A program made the position numbers and the translations under genes. Positions 18,247-25,148 of a stretch of 60,984 nt of DNA are shown piece by piece. Source of the DNA: JAVBMV01 sp031552145 (GTDB taxonomy: Bacteria > Myxococcota > Myxococcia > Myxococcales > UBA5297); assembly GCA_031552145.1 (NCBI GenBank), contig JAVBMV010000009.1:1-60984 (forward strand), given 5' to 3'. The notes below the pieces were generated by a model, which was given only the letters and a program-made list of their open reading frames with translations, had not been told where the DNA came from and did no database searches. Within the stretch, counting starts at the first letter, position 1. Each line of letters opens with the position of its first letter.

Positions 18247-20216
18247 ACGACCGACCAGCGGTAGCTGCTGAGCGCCACGGGGTTCGTCACGCGGGCGTTG
18301 AAGCTCCTGCCCACGGTGGCGAGCGAGGGGGCCTGCACCACGGGCACCACCGGCGGCGCGACGATGGAGCTGAAGGCGTTGCCTCGAAGGCCGAGGCTCC
18401 CCGCCGCGTTGGTCTCGGTGCAGGAGAGGACAACCGCGCCCGAGGCGCCCGCCGTGAAGGTGACGGAGGTGCCGCTGCCATTCGCGGGCGAGCCGCCGTC
18501 GATGGTCCAGGCGTAGGTGCTGCCCGCCACCGGCGCCTCGACCGAGGCCGTCGCCTGCTGCCCCGCGGTGACGAACTGCGCGACGGCGATGAGCGGCGCC
18601 ACGGGCGCGGCCGAGACGGTGCTCGTGGCGGAGCCCTGGGGGCCCTGACTGCCCGCGCGATTGGTCTCCACCGCGTGGAGCGTGACGGTGGAGTCCTTCG
18701 CGCCGTTCGGCGCAAAGGTGATGATGGTTCCCTGGGCCGAGGAGGGGGTGCCGCCCGTGAGGGTCCAGCTGAAGGTGCTGCCCGGGGCGGGTGCCTGGAC
18801 GCTGGCTACGTAGCTCTCGCCCGCCGTTACAAACTGTGGAGCCGACAGCAGCGGTTTGATGGGCGGGGAGACGATGCCCGCGCTGAAGAGCGCCTCGGGG
18901 CCGGTGCTCCCCGCCGCGTTCGTCTCGGCGCAGAGGAGCAGCAGGGTGTCGCCGGAGGCGCCGAAAGGAGTGAAGCTGAGGGCGCTGCCCGTGAAGCTCG
19001 CGGGCGTGCCGCCGGAGACGACCCAGTCGTAGCGGCTGCCGGCGGTGGGGTTCGCGATAGAGACGGCGTGGGCGCGCCCGCTGGTGACGAGGGAGGGGGC
19101 CAGGATGGTGGGCGCCGCCGGCTCCGGCAGGATGGGGATGGAGCGGCCGCTCGACTCGCTGGCATCGCCCGCCTCGTTGTAGACATAGCAGGTGAGCTCC
19201 ACCGTGCCCGCCTCGCCGGGAGTGAAGGTGATGGAGGGGGCGGTGGAGTCCCCCTCGATGGTGCCATTGACGATCTGCCAGCCGTAGGCGCAGCCCGGCT
19301 GGAGCGGGGCGCTCGCCACATAGCCGGGGCTCCTCGCCGTGACGCGCGCGGGCGCCTCGATCGAGAAACTATTTGGAGGTGCGACGATCCGCGCCGCGGC
19401 GAAGCTGGAGTCGCCGAGGGTGCCGGCGGCATTGACCTCGGAGCAGGTGACGATGAGGTTGCCTCCCGGCTCGCCCGCGGCGACGAAGTGGAGTTCTGGG
19501 CCCGCTTCGGCAGGGAAGGTGCCTCCGTCGACAGTCCAGCGGTAGCTGCTCCCCTCCACTGGCTCCATCACCTTGGCGACATAGGCGTTGCCTAGCGTGA
19601 CGAGGGAGGGCAGCTCGAGCACCACATCGCCTGGAGGCGGCACGATGGCGCTCGTCGCGCTCGCCGTCACCGAGGTGCCCAATTGATTCGCGACGCTGCA
19701 GTGGAGCTGGACGCTGCCCGAGTCGCCGGGGGAGAAGAAGACCTCGGTGCCGGTGGCGCCGCTCTCGAGCGTGCCTCCCTCGATGCTCCAGCTGTAGGTG
19801 CAGCCCTCCTGGGCCTGGATGGTGGCGCTGTAGCCGGGCTGCTGGGCGGTGACGAAGGGGGGCGCGGTGATGGCCGGCGCAGTGGGGGAGTCGATCACCT
19901 CCACGGTCACCGCCGCGGTGACGGGCGTCATCGAGCGCCCCAGCACGGTGAGCGTATAGGTGGTGCTCTCCTGAGGTGTCACCGTAACGGCCAGGCCACT
20001 CTCGACGGCGCCGACCTCTGGGTCGATGGCGCCAACGCCATCTCTGAAGGAGGGGATGAGGGTGGTGCTCGCGCCGCGGGTGATGGGCGAGTGGGCCGCG
20101 GTGAAAGAGTCGATGACGGGCTCGGCGACGCCGATCATGGAGGGAGAGTCGTCGCAGGCGGCGAGGAGCGCGAACGAGACTGCAAATGGCACGAGCCGAG
20201 AGATCGAAAGCGGCAT
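18241..20216 (-). CDS. broken Ig/RCC1 lipoprotein, segment 1: signal peptide and Ig-like repeats 1-7
   Basis: The ATG at 20216 is preceded by GGAGGGAGGC. The translation starts MPLSISRLVPFAV, has lipobox LLAAC, and runs in frame through the seventh Ig-like repeat to SSYRWSVVGG. It then enters a run of six G (minus strand) after which the frame is nonsense and stops at 18027. Adding one G restores the homologous sequence. As it stands the product would be a secreted Ig-only stalk of about 660 native residues plus a ~70-residue foreign tail. Confidence 0.7.
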
Positions 20217-20238
20217 GCCTCCCTCCGTCAGAGAATCC

Positions 20239-20255
20239 GAGTGATCGGATCACTC
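20239..20255. promoter_or_regulatory. palindrome in the leader of the minus-strand giant lipoprotein gene
   Basis: GAGTGATC-G-GATCACTC is a perfect 8-base inverted repeat with a one-base centre, between the inverted-repeat operator and the ATG at 20216. It could be a second operator. As an RNA hairpin the one-base loop is sterically unlikely without opening the inner pairs. Confidence 0.4.
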
Positions 20256-20285
20256 CGAATAGCCTAGGAAGGAAATATGCGGTCA

Positions 20286-20307
20286 GTCTTCATCCAAACG
20301 GATGAAG
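20286..20307 (-). promoter_or_regulatory. inverted-repeat operator, copy 2
   Basis: On the minus strand: CTTCATCC-GTTT-GGATGAAG-AC, the longest arms of the three copies (8 bases). It lies 69 bases upstream of the ATG at 20216, with the AGAC extension facing the gene exactly as in copies 1 and 3. Confidence 0.7.
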
Positions 20308-20318
20308 CGCCAGAGTGA

Positions 20319-20340
20319 AGGGCGCTGGGCCAAACGCCCT
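20319..20340 (-). terminator. weak hairpin after the LuxR-type gene
   Basis: AGGGCG and CGCCCT pair across a 10-base loop directly at the stop codon of the regulator. No clear T-run follows, so read-through into the downstream lipoprotein gene is possible. Confidence 0.3.
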
Positions 20341-21233
20341 TATCCACCCTGGTCGAAGGAGAGGATGAGCCGCACGAGCTGGGATTGGCGCTTCGTCTCT
20401 GTCTTGGAGAAGAGGTGGGCGAGGTGACTGCGGACGGTGTTGATCGAAACTCCCTGCAGGTCGGCGCTCTCCTTCAGCGAGTATCCCTGGGCGAGTAGTC
20501 GCGCCAACTTCAGCTCGGAGGGGGTGAGCCCATACCGGGTGCCGAGAGGGTGCCCGCGGGAGCGTTGGCGATGGCTCGCTGGAGCACCAAAGGGCGCGAG
20601 CGCCGCTTCGAGCGCGCGGCGAGATGAGCCGCCGAGACTATTCGCTATCGTCTCCAGATGCGCCTGGCTCGCCAATACTCTCGAGAGCGCCTCCCGCGCC
20701 TTGTTGCGCTCGGAGGCGAGCCTGTCGAGGCGCACATGGAGCTTCAGCGCCGCCGAGAGATGCGGCAGCAGCATCTTGAGGCGATGAACGTTCTTTTCGC
20801 CATATCGGAAGGTCCTCACATGCCGATTGAATGCGAAGGTGCCCCAGCCATCCGCGTCGATGAAGAGCGGGCCCGCCAGCGTGTGGCTCCAGTCCGCCGT
20901 GCGGAGCAGCTCGTTGAAGAAGTCACTCTTCCTGAAAGCGGTAATCGGCGCGATCTCCGTCGAGTCGAAGACCGTGCCGAGAGGTCCGCTGTAGCTGGCG
21001 CGAAGCCATGGATTCTCGCGGTATCTCGCGATGTGATCGTCTGTCCATAGGTGCGCGACGGCGGGCGGGAGTAGACGCACCGATGGGCCAGCCAAGGAGA
21101 GTAGGTCCACTCCGACGCAGTAGGCGTCGGCGCCCACGTAGCGCGTGCATTCGTGCAGCAGCTCGTGCCAGCGCTCGTCGCTCCCCACGGAGGCGTAGAC
21201 GCCATGAAGAATATCTCGAAACGCCCTGGTCAA
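20340..21233 (-). CDS. LuxR-type transcriptional regulator
   Basis: A 297-residue regulator with a C-terminal GerE/LuxR helix-turn-helix: LTPSELKLARLLAQGYSLKE followed by VSINTVRSHLAHLFSKT. The N-terminal ~180 residues resemble the GAF/PAS-like sensor of solitary HTH regulators (NPWLRASYSGPLGTVF; LLPHLSAALKLH). No receiver domain is present. I chose the TTG at 21233 because AAAGGAGGGG lies just upstream; the first ATG in frame (21377) would overlap the operator and adds a low-quality 48-residue extension. It is divergent from the gene at 21458 and codirectional with the broken giant lipoprotein. Inverted-repeat operators flank it, so it is the best candidate for the factor that binds them and controls itself. 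That link is inferred. Confidence 0.8.
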   Translation of the reverse strand: MTRAFRDILHGVYASVGSDERWHELLHECTRYVGADAYCVGVDLLSLAGPSVRLLPPAVAHLWTDDHIARYRENPWLRASYSGPLGTVFDSTEIAPITAFRKSDFFNELLRTADWSHTLAGPLFIDADGWGTFAFNRHVRTFRYGEKNVHRLKMLLPHLSAALKLHVRLDRLASERNKAREALSRVLASQAHLETIANSLGGSSRRALEAALAPFGAPASHRQRSRGHPLGTRYGLTPSELKLARLLAQGYSLKESADLQGVSINTVRSHLAHLFSKTETKRQSQLVRLILSFDQGG

Positions 21234-21371
21234 GTCCCCTCCTTTCGCGGGTTTGGACGAGCCCCAGGGTCTGTACATTACGCGACGAATGCGGAGGGCC
21301 ACAAGGGCAAGAGAGGTGCTCGTGGAGCCCTCCTGCTTTGCGCCCGGCGGCGCGGTCCAAGGAGTCGCAGA

Positions 21372-21393
21372 CATCATCCGTATGGATGAAGAC
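21372..21393 (+). promoter_or_regulatory. inverted-repeat operator, copy 3
   Basis: TCATCC (21374-21379), GTAT, GGATGA (21384-21389), then AGAC. It lies 64 bases upstream of the ATG at 21458 and about 140 bases upstream of the LuxR-type gene's TTG start, in their shared divergent intergenic region. Confidence 0.7.
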
Positions 21394-21457
21394 GGAGGGC
21401 GCCGAGCGTGATTGAAACGCTCTGCCCACCGGGCTTCACTCTTGCCGCGAGGAACTC

Positions 21458-22186
21458 ATGAAGACTCTGTTAGTCGTTCTCTCTTTGACGCTCCTTGTTG
21501 TCCCCCGGGCGGCCTTTGCCCAATGCAAGAGCGACAACGATTGCAAGGGCGACCGCATCTGCGAGAGCGGGCGCTGCGTCGATGCGGTCGAGTCGACGAG
21601 CTACGTCGCGCCGGCGCCCAAAACGTATGTGCCGCGGCAGCGCACGCAGGTCGTACAGGTAGCCGAGGTGCCCGATCCTGGGTGGGCGGTGCCGGGCGCC
21701 GTCATCGGGATCGCGGGAGGCATCATCACCTTGAGCCTCGCCATGGTCGCCGCGAATGAGGTCGATGATGGAGGAGATGGGACCGATATGGGAGCGGCGG
21801 CGGTCGGAATCGCAATTCCTGCCAGCATCATCGCCGGCCTTGGCTCCGCCTCGGTCGATGGGATCGATTCCTCGATTGGCCTCCCTCTCAGAATCACAGG
21901 ATGGATCGGGATGGGGCTCGTCCTGGCAGACGCCGCCTACTTGCTCAGCCAGGACGAGTCGACCCCCGAGCTCGCGACCGCCACCAGGGCAGCCGGCCTC
22001 CTCGGCGCGCTCTCGCTCACCGCGCTCTCGCTCGATGGGATCTTCCGCGCCTCGGCGGCGCGCGACGCGCTGGCGGAGTTGGAAGCCCCTTCCTCCGCTC
22101 GGCCAGCCGTCGTCCCGGGCCTTGCGTTGATGAGAGATTCCAAGGGAAGCAAAGTGCCCGCCTTGAGCTTGGCGATGACCTTCTGA
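21458..22186 (+). CDS. secreted/membrane protein with N-terminal four-Cys motif
   Basis: A 242-residue protein of unknown function. A signal peptide (MKTLLVVLSLTLLVVPRAAFA) is followed by CKSDNDCKGDRICESGRC, a compact four-Cys motif often seen after signal peptides in myxobacterial exported proteins. Residues about 72-95, 112-125, 144-170 and 180-195 are hydrophobic and may span a membrane. GAGGA lies five bases before the ATG. It shares the inverted-repeat operator with both giant lipoproteins, so it may help their export or anchoring; that is inference. Confidence 0.7.
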   Translation: MKTLLVVLSLTLLVVPRAAFAQCKSDNDCKGDRICESGRCVDAVESTSYVAPAPKTYVPRQRTQVVQVAEVPDPGWAVPGAVIGIAGGIITLSLAMVAANEVDDGGDGTDMGAAAVGIAIPASIIAGLGSASVDGIDSSIGLPLRITGWIGMGLVLADAAYLLSQDESTPELATATRAAGLLGALSLTALSLDGIFRASAARDALAELEAPSSARPAVVPGLALMRDSKGSKVPALSLAMTF

Positions 22187-22221
22187 AGCCTCGCCTGGGC
22201 TCGCCTTGTTCATTCGCCGGA

Positions 22222-22263
22222 ACGCGCCTCCAGCTCCACCGTGCCGAAGGCGATATGCCGGTT
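22222..22263 (-). pseudogene. remnant of an ompA-like gene 3' end
   Basis: Forty-two bases match the last coding bases of the intact ompA-like gene (25152-25193) at 34 of 42 positions and in the same orientation. Translated, NRHIAFGTVELEAR aligns with NRRVAFSVVEQEAR of the intact gene. No further OmpA sequence is recognisable to its right. It lies immediately upstream of the ThDP/KAS III operon, so that operon is bracketed by two copies of this 3' end. Confidence 0.5.
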
Positions 22264-22325
22264 ATAGGGAGCGATTCTGCCGGGCTCTCGCGAGTACGCC
22301 AAAGGCAAATCGCGGCCCATGTTTG

Positions 22326-22353
22326 ATGAAATTGCATAAATATGAAATTGCAT
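22326..22353 (+). promoter_or_regulatory. tandem 12-base direct repeat in the ThDP operon leader
   Basis: ATGAAATTGCAT occurs at 22326-22337 and again at 22342-22353, a 16-base period. Each copy is itself nearly palindromic (ATGxAATTxCAT). The repeat ends 14 bases before the start codon at 22368 and next to the Shine-Dalgarno, which fits a repressor or translational control site. It is markedly A+T-rich for this window. Confidence 0.5.
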
Positions 22354-22367
22354 GCAGCGAGGGAGAT

Positions 22368-24035
22368 ATGGGCCAAAAGAGCGTCGCCGCCGCGGTATTG
22401 AACGAGCTGACCGCCGCGGGTACGAAGACTGTATTTGGAATCCCGGGAAGCGCAATTTCTCCTATGTTTGATGCGCTGCTGGATCGCCCCGATTTGCGCC
22501 TCATCGTAGCGCGCCATGAAACGATGGCGGTATTCATGGCGATGGGTGCTTACTATGCGACCGGAGCCCCGGGGTTAGTGCTTACGACCGCCGGTCCGGG
22601 GCTCACCAACGCATTGACAGGCGTGGCCTCGGCGTTGGCGGAGGGAGTGCCCCTGGTAGTGGTCGCCGGGGAGGTGGCCAAGTCTGTGTTTGGCCGCGGC
22701 GTCGCACAGGACGGGTCTGCCGGATTGGGCGACACGGTCGCTCTAGGGCGTTACGTCACCAAGTTCGCGGCGCAAATGGGAATCGCTGGCTCTGCTCGCC
22801 ATGTGGCGCGTAAGGCGCTGGCGGCGGCCATGAGCGCCAGATGTGGTCCTTCCTTGCTGACCTTGCCGCTCGATGTGGGATGCGGCATGGATAACAATTG
22901 CGAGCTGGGCGGGAAGGAGGGGGCTCATTTCGTGATTGACGAGATGGCCTGCAGGCGCGCTGCCGCCGCCCTGTCGGCTGCGAAGAATCCGCTGCTTTTT
23001 TTGGGGGGCGGTGCGCGCGATGCCAGGAGTCGTCGAGCGCTCAGGCGGCTTGCCGAACACGTATCGTCACCGGTGATGGTGACGCCCAAGGGCAAGGGGG
23101 TGTTCCCGGAAGACCATCCCCTGTATCTCGGCGTGTTTGGCATTGGTGGGCATGAGCGCGCGATGGCCTTCTTGCAAGGGGGCAGCCCCGATGTCGTATT
23201 GGTGGCCGGCGCTTCGTTGAACGACGTCTCCACCAATGCGTGGTCTCCGCTGTTGCAGGCCACGGATTTTCACATTCATGTCGATGTCGATGGCGCCCAT
23301 GTTGGGCGCAATTATCGCACCGATATCGGGCTGCTGGGGCCGATCGACGAAGTGGTGTCGTGCGTGCTAAATTTTGCCCATCCGGTTGTTCGAGATTCGA
23401 GGGCCAGAGGTTCTGAGGGCGAGCCTGCGAGAATCGCGGCGGGCGAGGGCGGGCCGATGTCGGCAAGAGAGGTCATGGCTGTGATTGGCCACCATGTGCC
23501 GGATGAGACCGTTTTTGTCTGTGACATCGGAGGCTACTTCATTCCCGCCATCAACGTTTTACGCATAAAAGACCAAGGCGAGTTCATTATTTGCCTGGGT
23601 ACTGGTTCGATGGGGTCGGGCATCGGTGTGGCTATTGGTCATCAATTGGCCTCGCCAGGCAGGCGCGTGTTGTGTATCACCGGTGATGGTGGGTTTTTGA
23701 TGTATGGCAACGAGCTGGTTACGGCGGTCAAGCATGGCGTATCGCTGACTGTGTGTGTCATGAACGATGGTTGCTATGGCATGTGCAAGCGAGGGCACGA
23801 AAATGTCTATGGGCGCAGTCCGGACTTGAGCACACAGACGGTGGACTTCTCGAGGATTGCGGAGGCGATGGGGGCGGTGGGTCATGTCGTGCATACCCCG
23901 GAGGAGCTCAGGAAGGCGCTGACGCCTCCTGTCGGCAGGCCCACCGTGATAGATATTCGATTTGACGCCGAGCTGGACGTGGGGAGCAGTCAGCGCGATG
24001 TGGCGCTGCGACAGTTTATGGCTAGGGCAGAATAG
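22368..24035 (+). CDS. thiamine diphosphate-dependent acetolactate synthase-like enzyme
   Basis: A 555-residue ThDP enzyme of the acetolactate synthase/acyloin synthase family (PYR, central and PP domains in order). FGIPGS and the cofactor-activating Glu51 (ARHE) lie in the PYR domain. The ThDP/Mg motif is GDG at 439-441 with Asn466 in NDGCYG. GAGGGAGAT directly precedes the ATG at 22368; an upstream in-frame extension looks noncoding. The regulatory subunit of a true valine-pathway enzyme is absent. Instead the next gene, nine bases on, is a KAS III-like enzyme, the pairing seen in the xenocyloin pathway of Xenorhabdus (ThDP enzyme XclA with KAS III-like partners). A carboligation role making an alpha-hydroxyketone is therefore inferred. 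GC is visibly lower than in neighbouring genes. Confidence 0.8.
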   Translation: MGQKSVAAAVLNELTAAGTKTVFGIPGSAISPMFDALLDRPDLRLIVARHETMAVFMAMGAYYATGAPGLVLTTAGPGLTNALTGVASALAEGVPLVVVAGEVAKSVFGRGVAQDGSAGLGDTVALGRYVTKFAAQMGIAGSARHVARKALAAAMSARCGPSLLTLPLDVGCGMDNNCELGGKEGAHFVIDEMACRRAAAALSAAKNPLLFLGGGARDARSRRALRRLAEHVSSPVMVTPKGKGVFPEDHPLYLGVFGIGGHERAMAFLQGGSPDVVLVAGASLNDVSTNAWSPLLQATDFHIHVDVDGAHVGRNYRTDIGLLGPIDEVVSCVLNFAHPVVRDSRARGSEGEPARIAAGEGGPMSAREVMAVIGHHVPDETVFVCDIGGYFIPAINVLRIKDQGEFIICLGTGSMGSGIGVAIGHQLASPGRRVLCITGDGGFLMYGNELVTAVKHGVSLTVCVMNDGCYGMCKRGHENVYGRSPDLSTQTVDFSRIAEAMGAVGHVVHTPEELRKALTPPVGRPTVIDIRFDAELDVGSSQRDVALRQFMARAE

Positions 24036-24044
24036 GAGGCGCAT

Positions 24045-25136
24045 GTGAGCATAAAGATAGCGGGTCTTGGAGCGATGATCCCCCCTGCGGTGCGAACGAA
24101 CGACGCTTGGCCGGAGAGCTTCCTTCGTCAGTTCAATGACAGGCGAAAGCGAGACATTACAACCATTGAGTATTCGGAGAGTGGTGCGAAAAACAACTTG
24201 GATCCTCACATGGTAGCCGCTATGGCGCCCTATATAGACGACCCCTTTCGCGGAACGCGGCGCCGCCACGTCGTTTCCGAGGGTGTGTCGGCATCCGACT
24301 TGGAGTGCAGGGCGGCACTCGACGCGATAAAGGACGCGGGCCTGTTGCCCGGCCAGATTGATGTTGCCTTGGTGGCATCTGCAATGCCAGACATGATGGC
24401 GCCTTTGAATGGGCCGGTGCTGCAGCATAAGGCGGGCCTGTCCAATGCAATGTGCTATAGCACCGACGAGGCCTGTGCGAGTTTTGTTGGGCATTTGTTG
24501 TTGGCAAATGCGCTCATCTCGTCGGGCATGGCGCGATATGTTCTGTCCGTGACGTCGTGTACGATGTCTTCTTTCATTGATTTTGATTCGCCAATGGGGG
24601 TGCCTTTTGGCGATGGTGCTGCCGCATGCGTCTTTTCGGCCGCGAACGAAGGCGCTGGTCTATTGGGGTTTTCGGCGCGCACGGAGGGGCAGATGCATCG
24701 AGGTATCGTGGTCGCCCATGTGTCCGATGATGGCCACGTCGCGAGTCGGTATCAGGATGTTCTGGGGCGTGTCGTATTGACGACGAACGATCCAGCTGTA
24801 GGAAAGATGGGTGGAATCAGAGGGCTCGAATGGTGCCGAGGTTCATGTTTTGAAGCGCTGGATCGGGCGCGCGTCGCTCTCTCGGAGGTTGATCTCTATT
24901 TTGGGGCGCAGTCGCTCAAATGGTTCCCCGATGCCTGTCGCCGCGCGTTGGGATTGCGCCCCGAACAAGTGGTGGAGACCTACGATGAGGTGGCCAACAT
25001 TGCGCCGGCGACGATTCCCTACAATCTCTTTTGGGCCAGAGAGCAAGGGCGCCTTCTCCCTGGAAGCACTTTGCTCCTCTATGCCCCCGGGGTAGGGATG
25101 CATCGTATCGCCGCTGTGTTGAAAATGCCGATGTAA
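24045..25136 (+). CDS. KAS III (FabH)-like enzyme lacking the catalytic His
   Basis: A 363-residue thiolase-fold protein. The nucleophile Cys144 lies in TDEACASF, and GVPFGDGAAACVF is the family's conserved central motif. Asn318 in VANIAPATIP matches the FabH Asn. Where FabH has the HQAN His, this protein reads FGAQS, so the His needed for malonyl decarboxylation appears lost. That favours acyl transfer over chain extension, as proposed for KAS III-like acyltransferases. The start is GTG at 24045 with AGGAGG five bases upstream, overlapping the stop of the ThDP gene; the two form one operon. Substrate and product are unknown. Confidence 0.8.
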   Translation: MSIKIAGLGAMIPPAVRTNDAWPESFLRQFNDRRKRDITTIEYSESGAKNNLDPHMVAAMAPYIDDPFRGTRRRHVVSEGVSASDLECRAALDAIKDAGLLPGQIDVALVASAMPDMMAPLNGPVLQHKAGLSNAMCYSTDEACASFVGHLLLANALISSGMARYVLSVTSCTMSSFIDFDSPMGVPFGDGAAACVFSAANEGAGLLGFSARTEGQMHRGIVVAHVSDDGHVASRYQDVLGRVVLTTNDPAVGKMGGIRGLEWCRGSCFEALDRARVALSEVDLYFGAQSLKWFPDACRRALGLRPEQVVETYDEVANIAPATIPYNLFWAREQGRLLPGSTLLLYAPGVGMHRIAAVLKMPM

Positions 25137-25148
25137 GCGCGAACTCTC

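Larger units (their letters stand above)
12774..20216 (-). pseudogene. second giant Ig/RCC1 lipoprotein gene, interrupted by three frameshifts
   Basis: This is a paralogue of the gene at 5547-12740 in mirror orientation. The reading begins with a signal peptide and lipobox LLAAC (Cys21), then a PKD-like module, about 15 Ig-like repeats, about 20 RCC1 repeats and the same terminal Ig-like domain. Three frame changes, each equivalent to a one-base loss modulo three, fall near 18241-18246, 15752-15762 and 14172-14179; homology runs uninterrupted across each when the frame is switched. A restored product would be about 2480 residues. Neighbouring long genes, including the intact 2397-residue paralogue, show no such breaks, which argues for real decay or on/off switching rather than general sequencing error, but homopolymer error cannot be excluded at the first site. 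Confidence 0.75.

Noticed and set aside
22206..22367. Extended N-terminus of the ThDP enzyme
   Set aside because: The extension is Arg/Pro-rich, overlaps the ompA-like stub and the direct repeats, and the family starts at the MGQKSVAAAV region with a good ribosome-binding site.
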